A stretch of 64,000 bases of DNA from DSWT01 sp035373625 (GCA_035373625.1 DAOSNS010000006.1:62001-126000); one strand, 5' to 3'. Shown: positions 1-10,656, numbered from the stretch's first letter. Numbers and translations: made by a program. The notes: generated from the sequence alone by a model not told the origin.

Positions 1-2
1 CG

Positions 3-1877
3 TTGGATCGCCGGCTGCAACAGATCGCCGAGGAAGAGGTGCGCAACGGCGTCGCCGCGCTTGCGCAGCGCAAGGTCACCAACGGCGCACTGGTGGCGAT
101 CGAACCGGCAACCGGCCACATCCTGGCGATGGTTGGCAGCGCCGATTTCTACGCGGCCAAAGACGGTCAGGTCAACGTCACCCTGCGCTGTCGGCAGCCT
201 GGCTCGGCCATCAAGCCGCTCACATATCTCGCAGCGTTCGAGAAAGGCTGGACGCCGGCAACCATCCTGTGGGACATCCCCACCGTCTATACCGACACGG
301 CCGGAAACACCTACCGGCCTGTCAACTACGATGGCAAATTCCGTGGGCCGGTGTCCGTCCGCACCTCGTTGGCGAACTCGTTGAACGTCCCGGCGGTCAA
401 AGCGTTGGAATTCGTCGGGGTGGACGGTCTGCTGAACATGGCCGAGCGCCTCGGCGCGACCTCGATCGTCTCGCCGCAGTTGGAATGTCCCGACTATCCC
501 TACGACACGCGCCCCTATTACGGGTTGGCGCTCACCCTCGGTGGCGGCGAGATGAAGCCGCTCGAATTGACGGCGGCTTACGCGGCGCTGGCGAACGGTG
601 GCCTCTATATGCCCGCGCAGCCCATCTTGTGGGTCGAGACCACTAAAGGTGAAATCTTGATTGACAACCGTCAACCGCAGGGCAAACAAGCTGTTGCCCC
701 GGAGCTGGCTTATCTCATCTCCAGCATCCTTTCCGACACCAAAGCGCGCTGTCTCGTCTTTAGTTGTCCCAACAAACTGGAGCTGGAGGATCGTCCGGTG
801 GCCGCCAAAACCGGCACCACCAATGACAACCACGACGCCTGGACAGTAGGCTATACCCCCGATTTAGCGGCCGGCGTGTGGATCGGCAACAACGACAATA
901 CCGAAATGGACGGCGTCGCCGGGGCGGGGGGCGCTGCGCCGATCTGGAACGCCTTTATGCGTCGCGCCCACGAGACGATTCCCCCACACAGTTTCCCACG
1001 GCCGGCGGGCGTCATTGAGCGTGAGGTTTGTGCCTTCTCCGGCGCGGAACCTTCGCCGTACTGTCCCGAAAAGCGCGTTGAAGTCTTTTCGGTCAACCAT
1101 CTACCGCCCAAAGCCGATCAGGACTGGTTTCAGCAGGTGGAGATTGACGGAAACAGTGGTTTGCGTGCCAATCAATTTTGCCGTGCCAACGTCTATACAA
1201 AGGTGATGGTGGTTTTGGATTTCATTCACGATCCTGGCGGACAGGCATGGCTGCGGCAATGGGCTGCCGAGCGAGGCATAGAGGTCGCGCCACAAGATTA
1301 TTGCACGGTTGGGGAAAAATCACCGGATGTCAGCATCACCTCCCCGAAAAACGGCGAGGAAGTCCACGGCTGGGTGGAGATTCGCGGGACCGTGGATTTC
1401 GAGGATTTCGACCGCTATGACATCACCTATGGTGTCGGCACCAACCCGCAGGCCTGGGATTGGATCAGTGGACCGCATCCGGTGCCGGTACGCGACGGGC
1501 TGCTCGGCGCGTGGCAAATTCCGCTGGAGATGACGCCGGGACCGTACACGCTGCGTATTGTCGCCTATAACAAGCGCGGCGCGCAGTTCGAGACCCGCGT
1601 GCAGGTGAACGTCGTTGGCCCAACGCCCACGCCTACGTCCGAAATCACGCCAACCGAGACGCCGACCATCACGCCTACTCCTACGGAAACACCGACGGCG
1701 ACACCCACGTTCCAGCCTACCGAAACTCCAACTGTACCGCCGACGCCGACCGAGACGCCGACGATGCCCCCGACCGAGACGCCAACCGAGGCTCCGACGG
1801 CGATGCCAACCGAGGCTCCGACGGAGACACCGACGGAAGCGCCGACGGAGACACCGACGTCAGGGACGAGTGGGTAG
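3..1877 (+). CDS. Class A penicillin-binding protein, transpeptidase part (5' truncated)
   Basis: This is the C-terminal part of a bifunctional PBP1A/1C-type enzyme that cross-links peptidoglycan outside the membrane. The frame is open to the window edge, so the membrane anchor and glycosyltransferase domain lie outside; the TTG at base 3 is not a credible start. Counting from there, the transpeptidase motifs are intact: SAIK (S68-K71, catalytic Ser), SLN (S126-N128) and KTG (K269-G271). A C-terminal Ig-like segment (about residues 440-540) is followed by a roughly 75-residue Thr/Pro/Glu tail of TPTET-type repeats, a flexible linker common in Chloroflexi exported proteins. The gene converges on the next one across a strong hairpin. 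Family assignment is firm; the 1A versus 1C subclass is not decided. Confidence 0.9.
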   Translation: MDRRLQQIAEEEVRNGVAALAQRKVTNGALVAIEPATGHILAMVGSADFYAAKDGQVNVTLRCRQPGSAIKPLTYLAAFEKGWTPATILWDIPTVYTDTAGNTYRPVNYDGKFRGPVSVRTSLANSLNVPAVKALEFVGVDGLLNMAERLGATSIVSPQLECPDYPYDTRPYYGLALTLGGGEMKPLELTAAYAALANGGLYMPAQPILWVETTKGEILIDNRQPQGKQAVAPELAYLISSILSDTKARCLVFSCPNKLELEDRPVAAKTGTTNDNHDAWTVGYTPDLAAGVWIGNNDNTEMDGVAGAGGAAPIWNAFMRRAHETIPPHSFPRPAGVIEREVCAFSGAEPSPYCPEKRVEVFSVNHLPPKADQDWFQQVEIDGNSGLRANQFCRANVYTKVMVVLDFIHDPGGQAWLRQWAAERGIEVAPQDYCTVGEKSPDVSITSPKNGEEVHGWVEIRGTVDFEDFDRYDITYGVGTNPQAWDWISGPHPVPVRDGLLGAWQIPLEMTPGPYTLRIVAYNKRGAQFETRVQVNVVGPTPTPTSEITPTETPTITPTPTETPTATPTFQPTETPTVPPTPTETPTMPPTETPTEAPTAMPTEAPTETPTEAPTETPTSGTSG

Positions 1878-1931
1878 TTTTAGTTATCAGTCGCTTTGAG
1901 GGGAGCGTCTTCCCGCTCAGGTTTGGACGCA

Positions 1932-1965
1932 AAAACAGGCCGTCCGGCATCGGACGGCCTGTTTT
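1932..1965. terminator. Bidirectional intrinsic terminator
   Basis: A perfect 15-bp stem with a GCAT loop is flanked by an A-run on one side and a T-run on the other. It lies between the convergent PBP gene and the giant secreted protein gene, so it can terminate both. Confidence 0.85.
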
Positions 1966-1986
1966 AATGCTGACGATTAACTTGAT

Positions 1987-4900
1987 TTAGAAATTACGCG
2001 TCGTCAGCGGCAGGAAAATCTGCCACATGCGCCGCAGGGTGAAGCCGGCCGTGTCCTCCGCGCCGGTCGCCCCCCAGGTGAAGCGCGCCGTGTTGACGAC
2101 CGTGTGTCCGTCGAGCGCCACGTCGCTGCGTACCGTGGCGGTGAAGACGAAGGTGGTCGTACCCGCCGCGAGGTCGCCGCTCCAGGTGAGCATATCGGCG
2201 GTCACGGTAGCGCCGTTCTGCGCGATCCAGCCGCCGAAGTCCACCTCGACGGGCAGCGTGTCGGTGAGCAGCACACCGGTCGCCGGGGCATCGCCGCTGT
2301 TTGCCAGCGTGATGGTATAGGTGACGACGTCGCCTGCATCAACCACCGTTGTTGCCGCTACATCCTTCGTGATCGTCACATTTCCCACGCCGCCGCTGCC
2401 GACGGTGAACGCGGCTTCAGCGGTTACTTCATCCGCGTTATCCGCCGTCGCCTGCACGGTGTTGGTGATCGTCTGCCCATACAGCGCCGGGTCGCTGTGC
2501 AGTGTGGCGGTGAAGACAAGCGTTCGACTCGTGCCCGCCGCCAGGTCGCCGCTCCAGGTGATCACGTCGTCGGCCACACCCGCGCCGTCCTGTGCAATCC
2601 AGCCGCCGAAGTCCAGCGCCACAGGCAGTGTGTCGGTCAGCGCGACGCCGGTAGCATCGCCGCCGAGGTTGGCGAGCGTCAGCGTATAGACGACACTTTC
2701 GCCGGGCAACGGCTCGCCGTTCGTCTGCACGGTCTTGTTGAGACGCAGCAGCGGCTCCGTCGGTTGCGGCGCGACGGTGAACACCGCCGTCGCAGTGCCG
2801 GGGAGCGCGTTAAGGGCGACGAAGGCCGCTGTGTTGGTGATCGTTGTGCCGTACAAGAGCGAATCGGCGTGTAGCGTGGCGCGGAAGCTGATGACAAGGC
2901 TCGCACCGGCCTCCAGATTGCCGCTCCAGGTGATGACACCGTTGGTCAGGATCGCGTCGTTTTGTACCACCCAGCCGTCAAAATCCACTTCGACGGGTAG
3001 GATGTCGGTCAGGACCACGCCACCCGCCATACCCGCCGGGTTGTTCAAGGTGAGGGTGTAGGTGACGGTATCGCCGGGGAACACCGGATTGGGCGTCGTC
3101 ACCGTCTTGGCGAGCACTGGCGCGACCACGCCGCCCAGCATGAACGTGGCAGAGGCCGACCCGTCAGGCAGGCCATTGGCCGTGTACGTGGCCGTATTGA
3201 CCACCGGATGCGCAAGGAAGAACGAATCACTGCGCACGACGGCGCGGAAGCTGATGACAAGGCTCGCGCCGCCCGCCAGATCGCCGCTCCAGGTGATTAC
3301 GTCATCGGCCACGGCTGCGCCGCTCTGCGTCACCCAGGCCGCGAAGTCCAGCTCCCACGGCAGTGTGTCGGTCAGCGCGATGCCGGAGGTCGGTGTCTCG
3401 CCGCTGTTGTGCAGCGTGAGGGTGTACGTGACCACGTCGCCGGGGAAGACGTCCCCGGTCGGCGTGACGGTCTTGGTCAACGTGAGCTGCGGCGCGGTCG
3501 CCAGGGTCACGGTCGCGGCGGCGCTCTCGCTCAGCGTGAAGTAGGTATACGTCGCCGTGTTCACCAGTGCCTGTCCGTAGAACTCGGTCGCGGTCGTCAC
3601 CACCGCCGGGATGGTGAACACCACGCTTGTGTTCGCCGTGATCACCCCCGTCCAGTCCAGCGCCGCGCCCGTCACGCCGCGCGGCAGAACGTCCACTACG
3701 CGGACGGGGGCGGCGTCTCCGCTGCCCGTGTTGGCAACCGTGATAGTGTAGGTGATGACGCTGCCCAACGGCACCGCCGTCTGCGGGAAGACGCTCTTGC
3801 TGATCGTCAGTACGCCGCAGAGGTTGGGCTGCCCCGGCGAGCCGTAATCGCTGCCGGATGCCCAGCGCACGCTCGCCAGGCTCCAGTTGCTGCCGACGTT
3901 GTTATCGGCCAGGGGGTTGCAAATCTGGAAGGCGCGCCCCGCCGTTACCCGTGGCCAGTCGTTGGTGTTGGAGACGTAGGCCACCAGGTCCACCTCGCGA
4001 CCCAAGGCGTCGGTCAGGATGATTTCGTCACTCGTATTGGCCAGCGTAAAACTGCTGTACTGGTAAGCGACATCCACGCCGCCGTTCGTGAGCGGATCCG
4101 CGTTATTCCCCAACACGACGAAACCGCCAGCCGGAATCGTCACCGTGCGGGTGATGGTGTGCCTGTTGGTGCCCAGATCGCTCAGCTTCCAGCCTTTGAG
4201 GTCAACAGCGACGGGGTTGGGGTTGTACAACTCCAGCCATTCGCCAGCCGTGTCCGCCACGGCCAACGGATCCGGCAAGAATTCCGTGACAATGACCGGC
4301 AGCACCGGCGGGACGACCTGCACCGCCGCGCTGTCACTGCCCGCGACGCCCGGCCCGGCGAAATACGCCGTGTTGGTGACGGTTTGGGTTACCTGGCCGG
4401 TGACGTTGGCCGTCGCGGTAAAGACGATGGTGACGGGGGATGCCGTTGGCGCAACACCGTGCCACGTGATGACGCCATCCGCATAGCTTGCACCGTTGGC
4501 CGCGACGAAACCGCCGAAGGTCAGCTCTGCCGGTAGCGCGTCGGTGATGACGACGTCCGGCGCGTTGACCGGCCCACTGTTGGCGAGCAAGAGCGTGTAC
4601 GTGAAAGTCGCGGGTGAGGTTCCCACGGTGGGCATCACCGACTTATCCAGCATCAACGCCGTCACGCCGAGTTTGATCACATCGTCGGCGATGGACGGGT
4701 GCATCTTGTAGTTGCGCACGCGGATGCGTCGCCCGTCGCCATCCTCCGAGATCAGCCCTTTGACGGTGACGATGTCGCCGACGGCAATGTCGCCGAAATT
4801 GCCATTGTAGCCGTCGAGGAAGGCGCGCACCGGCCCGCTGCCGTCGTCTACCCAGATGGCCTCGTCGCCCACTCTGCTCGTCACCGTGCCGGTGATCTGC

Positions 4901-7900
4901 GCCAGCCAGCCCTCGTTGATTTCGAGCGCGGCGCCGCCGGTGGTGAACGGCCTGGGGGCGACCTCGCCGGTCGAGGGGGCGAGCACCTGCACCATTTCGG
5001 CCTCAAAGAACTCGATTTCGGTGTCGCCGTTGTATGCGCCGACCGTGCCGACGACGCGCACCGTCGTCCCGCGCGTGAACTGTGTGGCCGAGATGTCGCC
5101 GGCCGGCGCGTGGACGGTGATGCCGCCGGTCTCATCTTGCACGTACAGGACGTTAAAGAACTCGCCATAAGCCGCCGTGATCTTGCCTTCAACCCAGACC
5201 AGCTTGTCGAGGTTGTCGGGCGTGTTGTTCAGTTCGGCGTCGGCGCGGGCCTGGGCGATGGTGGACTTGCGCAGTGGTTCGCCGAGCAGCCACATCGTCG
5301 TTTCGAGGTTGAACAGCTCGTTTTGCTTGCCGTCGCCGGCGGTGTAGGCAAAGATGTTGAACGGATCGTTCGAGTCGCCGTAGAAGAACAACCGTCCGGC
5401 GACGCCGGGGATGTCATATCCGGCGGCTCCCGCCAGTGGCGTGTCGGTGGGGTAGATGTAGGCATCGCCCTGACCGTCGGCATCGGTACCGTGCGTGCGG
5501 TTGGGATAGCCATAGGTGCCGTTGCCCGTATCCAGGTCGCCCCGGATGATGATAAAGCCGTTCGCGCCCAGATCGGCCTGCGTCAACGCGCTCTTGTTGC
5601 GATCTGTCAGCGAACAATCCGACCACGACTGGATTTGCTCGACGTTGATGCCGATGCCGGTTTCGTTTGCCGCCGGGTAAACGTGCCAGAGGACGCCCCA
5701 CGGGTAGCTGTTGTTATTGTTGCCGTCGAGCACTTCATCATCGTTCAGGCGGATGGGGATTTGCGCGCCCGTCGCTCTTTCAATCGCCGCGATCAGCGCA
5801 TTGAACAGGTCGGCGACGGTATTGGCCCAGGGGACTTTGCCGGTATAGTCGGACATGCCGTTGAGCCACAGGCTGCCACCCGCCGCCACAAAGCCGGCGA
5901 TGGCGGCGATTTCGTCGTCGGTCAGTTGATCCGGCCCGTAGGCGTTGATGATCAACAGTTTGACCGTCTCGGTGTTGAGGTCGCTCGGGGTGATCTCGTC
6001 CAGGTTAAAGAGCACGTTGTACCCATGTGCGGTCAGGTCGTTCACAAAGTGCCGCGCGTCGCGGGGGTTGCTCGTGCCGATGTTGTTGTGCCCGGCGTCA
6101 ATCAGCACCAGCGGCACCTTTTCGTTGGTCACGTTTAGCGCAAGCGAGCGGCTGTTGTCGTCGGGGTTGTCGGCGGGCACCGGCGCAAACTGCGCGGTGA
6201 CCGTGACCGGGCCGATGGCCGTGGGTTGCCATGAGATGTTGGCATAGCCATCGCTGCACGGGCCGACGGTGCACGTCCCCACGGTGAGCGGGACGGCGCC
6301 GACCACCTCGCCGTTGACCGAAAAGGTCACGGTGACGGTCTGCGTGGTCGCGCCGCGGTTGGTGACGCGCGCCGTGATCAGGCTGGGGTTGTAGATGGTC
6401 AAGAGCGACGGCTCGACGGTCAGGTCGGTGATGGCGATGTTTTCCGTCCCCTGCGTCCAGATCGGCGAGCTGACGATGCGGTCGCCGTCGGGCTGGGTGG
6501 CGCGGACGTAGTAGTAGTGCACGCCGGGGGTAATGGAGAGTGCGAATTGCCAGGTCCATTCGTCCTGTGCGACGGTTGTTGCAGTGACTACCTGCCCGCC
6601 GTTGGTGACCAGTTCGAGCGTCCCGACTGCCTCGCCGTCGGGGTCGTTGGCATAGACCTCAAAGACGATCTGCCCGGTGTTGGGGATTTCCGTCCCCATC
6701 CACGCGCCGTTGCCCTTGATATAGAGCGCATAGTTGGCGTCTTCGGTGGCAAAGGTGCGCCGTTCGCGCAGCGCCTCCAGCAAGTCGGACCTGGTGAGGG
6801 TGCGCATCCAGACGCCGGTGCGATGCGGGGTGTTGGTGCCCCAGGAGGTGGAGTGTGTGTCGGCGTTGTTGGTCGCGCCGACCTTCCAGCCATAGTCCAG
6901 CGAGCGGATGTACTCCTCTTCGGAAAAAGCGTAGGATGTGCCGCTGCCGTTGCCCACTTCTTCCAGACGGGCGGTGTCACCCACTTCGGGATGGTAGGTC
7001 CAGTCGTTAAAGTTGATCCAGCCGGGGTGGTTGAACTGCATGACCGTCCCGGCGTCGTCAATAGCCTGGGTGCCGGTGATCGCCAGCCAGGGGTAAAAGC
7101 CTTGCACGGTGACGCCGGCCTCCAGGTTGGGCGTGTAATCGCAGTAGGTGCAGTCGGCGACGGTGGTGCGCACGGCGTGGCGGACGGTGTTGTAGACGTT
7201 GATGTGCCCTTCGGCCCCCTGGGTGTACTCGAACCCGCGCAGCGCCACAAAGACGCCGTTCTGCGTGGCCGCGTTGACGGCGGCCAGTGTGTCGGCCCAT
7301 TTGGCGTCGTCAATCTTGTACGAGTGGTCGGTGATCGCCATAAAGTCGAACCCGGCTGCCTTGCCGGCTGCCAGCGCCTCTGTCGGCGTGCCGGAGCCGT
7401 CGGAATAGGAGGTATGGTTGTGGATGTCGCCGTGATAGGCGGACATGGGCGGCTCGGCGGCGGTCTGGAAGCTCCATGTCTCCGCCGCGCCGAGGGTCAA
7501 CCCGGCCCAGTCGGCCACTTCTGCTGCCACGGTGACGGTGTAACGCGTGGTGGGCAGCAGTTTGGCGGTCGGGTCAAGCGTCACCACAAAGGCCGCCGCG
7601 TTGTAGCTCATGGCGACGGGAACCGCGCCGTAGGGGCTGCTGAGGGTGAAATGGCCCGTCAGCGTCGCCGGGTCGAGCGCCTCGGAGAAGGTGATGACGA
7701 TGTTGGCCGAGATCGGCACTTCGGTCGCGTCGGGGGCGGGATCGCGGCCGGTGATCGTCGGCGGGGTGGTGTCGGCGTCGCCGGTGGTAAAGCTCCACAC
7801 GTAATCCGCAGCCATGGGGATGCCGTGTGTGTCCTGCACCCCGGTGGTAAGCGTGGCGGTGTAGCGCGTCTGCGGGGCGAGTGCGGCGGCCGGGTCGAAG

Positions 7901-10611
7901 GTGGCCGTGCGCGTCCCCGCGTCGTAGCTGACCGCGCCCGCGACCGGCCCAAGCGCGTCTTCCAGGGTAAAGGTGGCCGCCGTCACCGTCGCCGCGTCGA
8001 GTGCCTTGCTAAAGGTGGCGGTGATGGGGAAGTAGGGGGACACGTCGGTCGCGTCGGTGACGGGATAGGTCGCCGTGACCTGCGGCGGGAGCATGTCCCA
8101 CACGTCGCTCTGGTAGCGCGGCATGATCTGCCGTGTGCCGTTGTAATTGCTCACAAAGCCGATAAAGGTCATCGGCGTTCCGCTGGTATAGCCGCGCATG
8201 TCAATGCGGGTGTCCTTGTCCACAAAGACCTGCACCGCGCCGGAGCCGTCGTTGACGCCGGTGATGGTGAAATCGCTCGCGCCGGGGACGGGCGGTGTGT
8301 TGCTCCAGGTGGCGATGCCGGTCACCTGCACCAGCCAGCCCTCGTTGGCGGCGACATCGCCGGTCGCCAGGACGCGCGGGGCGGGCGGCGTGCCGCTGCC
8401 CAGGTTGGCGATGCCGGTCATGGGGTCCATCTCCAGCAGGCCGTTGTAGAGCTTGAGCGTGCCGGTGACGCGCACGGTATCGCCGAGCGCGATGGCGGGC
8501 AGTGTCGTCCCGCCGGTATAGATGTACAACCCGCCGGTGTCATCCTGGATCACAAAGGCGTTGCCGCGATAGATGCCCGGCGGCACGGTGACTTTGCCTT
8601 GCAGCGAGCCGCTCCAGCCCGGGCCGGCCAGGCGTGCCACGCCGATGGGGGTGACGCCGCCGGCAGCCAGCACGGCCGTGTTGACCGTCGCGCCGGTTTC
8701 GCGTGTGGGCCAGTCCGACGCCCAGACCGCGTACTCGCGGTTGGTGAGGAGGGTCGCCTCGGACGGCGCGGTGACCCAGATGGTGTACGTCAGCACGGTG
8801 CTGTTGGCTACACTGGCCTGCGTCCAGGTGATCGTGTGCGTGTCCGGGTCCCACGTCCCGGCGGGGTCGGCGGAAGCGAACGTAACGCTCAACGGCAGCG
8901 TGTCGCTTACCACCAGGTCATCCAGTTGGGTGGCGGTCCGGTTGCGCACCACGAGGGTATAACTGAAGGTGCTCCCGGCGGTCGTGGTGATCGGGCCACT
9001 CTTGCCGATCAGCAGGCCGGTCGCCGTGCCGGGGACCACGTCGGCGGCGTCGCGTGGCTCGATTTTGAAATTGCTGAAGCTGTAGTTGAGCATCCCGCGC
9101 ACGACGCTCAGATAGTCACCCAGGGACGGCGTGTAGGCGTAGCCCAGGTCATCCACGCGCACCGAGGCGACGCCGTCGGTCACGCTCCATTCGCCGCTGC
9201 CGAGGCTGGGGTTGTCTACGGTGACGTTGTTGATTTCGACCAGTACGCCCTCGTAGCTCTCGGCCGTGGGAGAACCGGTGGCGATGTCGGCGACGGGCAC
9301 GACGGAGGCCGCGTAGGGCGTGTTACCCGAACTGAGCACGGTGAACGACGAGCCGCTGCCGATTTCCGTCATACTGTAATACTCGGCCACCGTGCCGGTG
9401 ACGCGCACACGCTGGCCCACAAGGGGTTTCGCGCCGCCGCTGCCGGTATAGATGTACAGCCCGTGCCAGGGGCCGGCGGCGTCGGCGATGGCATAGCCCG
9501 CGCTCGGATAGACGGCGTAGACGATGCCCTCGACCGTGACGGACGATCCCTTGCACAGTGACTCGCCGTTCGCGTCGTGGTTCGACTGAATCGCCGCGAT
9601 GGAGCCGCAGTCCCGGACGGCGGTGTTGACGGGCGCACCGGAGGTCGGCGTGACCCATTCGGTGGCCCAGGCCGCGTAATCGGCATTGGTGACCGTCCTC
9701 CACGTCGTCGGCGCGGTGACGACGAGGGTGCAGGTGAGCGCGGCATTGTCGGCGAGTGTCGCCTGCGTCCAGGTGATCGTGTGCGTGTCCGGGTCCCACG
9801 TCCCGGCGGGGTCGGCGGAGGCATAGGTGACGCTGACCGGGAGCGTGTCGCTGAGGACTATGTTGTTCAACGTGATGCCGGTGGCGTTTTGCACGGTGAG
9901 GGTGTAGACGTAGGACGCGCCGGGGAGGACGGTGGCCGGGCCGCTCTTGGCGACGATGAGGTTGCCGGTAGGGGGTGTGCCGCAACTGTGCGTCGGAGAA
10001 GCCGTATTGCGCGGCGTAGGGGCGCCGGTGATGAAATCGGCGCTGTTGTCGTCGGTATCGGCACAGCCCTCGGCTTTGCGAATCGCGGCGGTGGTATTGC
10101 TCAAGGCCGGTGTGGCCCCGCCACCTTCGTAACAATTGGCGGTGCCGTAGCCGACCAAATCTGTCACGCCGGTCGGACATGAGCCGCTGAGCGCCGTCGT
10201 GCTGTTCACCAGGGCCACTTTGCCGTTGCTTGAACTCATAGCAATCGTTCCGATGGCGTCCGGTGTGGGCAATGGCGTTGTTCCGCCGCTCCCTTGCGCC
10301 TCTTGAATCAGGTAATACTGCCCCGGGCCGATGGGCCCAGAGAGAGCAGTGACCTGCCACGTGCTGCCGGTCGCCGAGGCATACTGCACCGACCAGCCGC
10401 TCAGGTCTACGGCCGTGGAACCGGCGTTGAACAGTTCGATAAAGTCGTGCGTGTAGGTGGCGCCGGAGTTACCGCCGCCGCCGTATATCTGGCTGATGCG
10501 GATGTCATTGGCTTGCGGTGCGGCCGCCGTCAGCCTCGCTGTCAATCCCCACCAGGGGAGCATGGCGACAATCAGCAACATTGTCCATAACGTTCGGGCT
10601 AATCTATACAT
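1987..10611 (-). CDS. Giant secreted multidomain protein: lamin-tail, OB-fold, PHP, DUF11 repeats
   Basis: 2874 residues with an N-terminal signal peptide (hydrophobic run around residues 8-30). Approximate order: lamin-tail domain (33-200), DUF11 (220-320), OB-fold like those of ExeM-type nucleases (340-430), a second DUF11/OB pair, two Big_5/SbsA-type Ig domains (850-1050), a PHP phosphoesterase domain with the metal-binding DIHNH motif (from about 1057), a CARDB-like domain (about 1390), a DUF4350/GATase-like domain beginning LIDAGHNN (about 1500), another OB-fold (about 1800), DUF11 (about 1990), a second lamin-tail domain (about 2110) and at least four DUF11 repeats. It ends in IFLPLTTRNF, like the LPL-type C-termini of many Chloroflexi exported proteins. 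SD GGAGG lies just upstream of the ATG. A cell-surface or released phosphoesterase/nuclease is inferred; the substrate is unknown. Confidence 0.85.
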   Translation of the reverse strand: MYRLARTLWTMLLIVAMLPWWGLTARLTAAAPQANDIRISQIYGGGGNSGATYTHDFIELFNAGSTAVDLSGWSVQYASATGSTWQVTALSGPIGPGQYYLIQEAQGSGGTTPLPTPDAIGTIAMSSSNGKVALVNSTTALSGSCPTGVTDLVGYGTANCYEGGGATPALSNTTAAIRKAEGCADTDDNSADFITGAPTPRNTASPTHSCGTPPTGNLIVAKSGPATVLPGASYVYTLTVQNATGITLNNIVLSDTLPVSVTYASADPAGTWDPDTHTITWTQATLADNAALTCTLVVTAPTTWRTVTNADYAAWATEWVTPTSGAPVNTAVRDCGSIAAIQSNHDANGESLCKGSSVTVEGIVYAVYPSAGYAIADAAGPWHGLYIYTGSGGAKPLVGQRVRVTGTVAEYYSMTEIGSGSSFTVLSSGNTPYAASVVPVADIATGSPTAESYEGVLVEINNVTVDNPSLGSGEWSVTDGVASVRVDDLGYAYTPSLGDYLSVVRGMLNYSFSNFKIEPRDAADVVPGTATGLLIGKSGPITTTAGSTFSYTLVVRNRTATQLDDLVVSDTLPLSVTFASADPAGTWDPDTHTITWTQASVANSTVLTYTIWVTAPSEATLLTNREYAVWASDWPTRETGATVNTAVLAAGGVTPIGVARLAGPGWSGSLQGKVTVPPGIYRGNAFVIQDDTGGLYIYTGGTTLPAIALGDTVRVTGTLKLYNGLLEMDPMTGIANLGSGTPPAPRVLATGDVAANEGWLVQVTGIATWSNTPPVPGASDFTITGVNDGSGAVQVFVDKDTRIDMRGYTSGTPMTFIGFVSNYNGTRQIMPRYQSDVWDMLPPQVTATYPVTDATDVSPYFPITATFSKALDAATVTAATFTLEDALGPVAGAVSYDAGTRTATFDPAAALAPQTRYTATLTTGVQDTHGIPMAADYVWSFTTGDADTTPPTITGRDPAPDATEVPISANIVITFSEALDPATLTGHFTLSSPYGAVPVAMSYNAAAFVVTLDPTAKLLPTTRYTVTVAAEVADWAGLTLGAAETWSFQTAAEPPMSAYHGDIHNHTSYSDGSGTPTEALAAGKAAGFDFMAITDHSYKIDDAKWADTLAAVNAATQNGVFVALRGFEYTQGAEGHINVYNTVRHAVRTTVADCTYCDYTPNLEAGVTVQGFYPWLAITGTQAIDDAGTVMQFNHPGWINFNDWTYHPEVGDTARLEEVGNGSGTSYAFSEEEYIRSLDYGWKVGATNNADTHSTSWGTNTPHRTGVWMRTLTRSDLLEALRERRTFATEDANYALYIKGNGAWMGTEIPNTGQIVFEVYANDPDGEAVGTLELVTNGGQVVTATTVAQDEWTWQFALSITPGVHYYYVRATQPDGDRIVSSPIWTQGTENIAITDLTVEPSLLTIYNPSLITARVTNRGATTQTVTVTFSVNGEVVGAVPLTVGTCTVGPCSDGYANISWQPTAIGPVTVTAQFAPVPADNPDDNSRSLALNVTNEKVPLVLIDAGHNNIGTSNPRDARHFVNDLTAHGYNVLFNLDEITPSDLNTETVKLLIINAYGPDQLTDDEIAAIAGFVAAGGSLWLNGMSDYTGKVPWANTVADLFNALIAAIERATGAQIPIRLNDDEVLDGNNNNSYPWGVLWHVYPAANETGIGINVEQIQSWSDCSLTDRNKSALTQADLGANGFIIIRGDLDTGNGTYGYPNRTHGTDADGQGDAYIYPTDTPLAGAAGYDIPGVAGRLFFYGDSNDPFNIFAYTAGDGKQNELFNLETTMWLLGEPLRKSTIAQARADAELNNTPDNLDKLVWVEGKITAAYGEFFNVLYVQDETGGITVHAPAGDISATQFTRGTTVRVVGTVGAYNGDTEIEFFEAEMVQVLAPSTGEVAPRPFTTGGAALEINEGWLAQITGTVTSRVGDEAIWVDDGSGPVRAFLDGYNGNFGDIAVGDIVTVKGLISEDGDGRRIRVRNYKMHPSIADDVIKLGVTALMLDKSVMPTVGTSPATFTYTLLLANSGPVNAPDVVITDALPAELTFGGFVAANGASYADGVITWHGVAPTASPVTIVFTATANVTGQVTQTVTNTAYFAGPGVAGSDSAAVQVVPPVLPVIVTEFLPDPLAVADTAGEWLELYNPNPVAVDLKGWKLSDLGTNRHTITRTVTIPAGGFVVLGNNADPLTNGGVDVAYQYSSFTLANTSDEIILTDALGREVDLVAYVSNTNDWPRVTAGRAFQICNPLADNNVGSNWSLASVRWASGSDYGSPGQPNLCGVLTISKSVFPQTAVPLGSVITYTITVANTGSGDAAPVRVVDVLPRGVTGAALDWTGVITANTSVVFTIPAVVTTATEFYGQALVNTATYTYFTLSESAAATVTLATAPQLTLTKTVTPTGDVFPGDVVTYTLTLHNSGETPTSGIALTDTLPWELDFAAWVTQSGAAVADDVITWSGDLAGGASLVISFRAVVRSDSFFLAHPVVNTATYTANGLPDGSASATFMLGGVVAPVLAKTVTTPNPVFPGDTVTYTLTLNNPAGMAGGVVLTDILPVEVDFDGWVVQNDAILTNGVITWSGNLEAGASLVISFRATLHADSLLYGTTITNTAAFVALNALPGTATAVFTVAPQPTEPLLRLNKTVQTNGEPLPGESVVYTLTLANLGGDATGVALTDTLPVALDFGGWIAQDGAGVADDVITWSGDLAAGTSRTLVFTATLHSDPALYGQTITNTVQATADNADEVTAEAAFTVGSGGVGNVTITKDVAATTVVDAGDVVTYTITLANSGDAPATGVLLTDTLPVEVDFGGWIAQNGATVTADMLTWSGDLAAGTTTFVFTATVRSDVALDGHTVVNTARFTWGATGAEDTAGFTLRRMWQIFLPLTTRNF

Positions 10612-10656
10612 TTATCCTCCAAAGAGTCTGATGGTTTTTTAGCTGAATAGGGGATA

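Noticed and set aside
1615..1877. Independent repeat gene in the Thr/Pro tail of the PBP
   Set aside because: It is in frame with the PBP and is a typical extracellular linker.
6517..9561. Long open frame opposite the giant secreted protein
   Set aside because: It mirrors the G+C-rich codon pattern of the real gene, has no ribosome-binding site or recognisable domain, and the opposite strand carries clear LTD/PHP/DUF11 domains.
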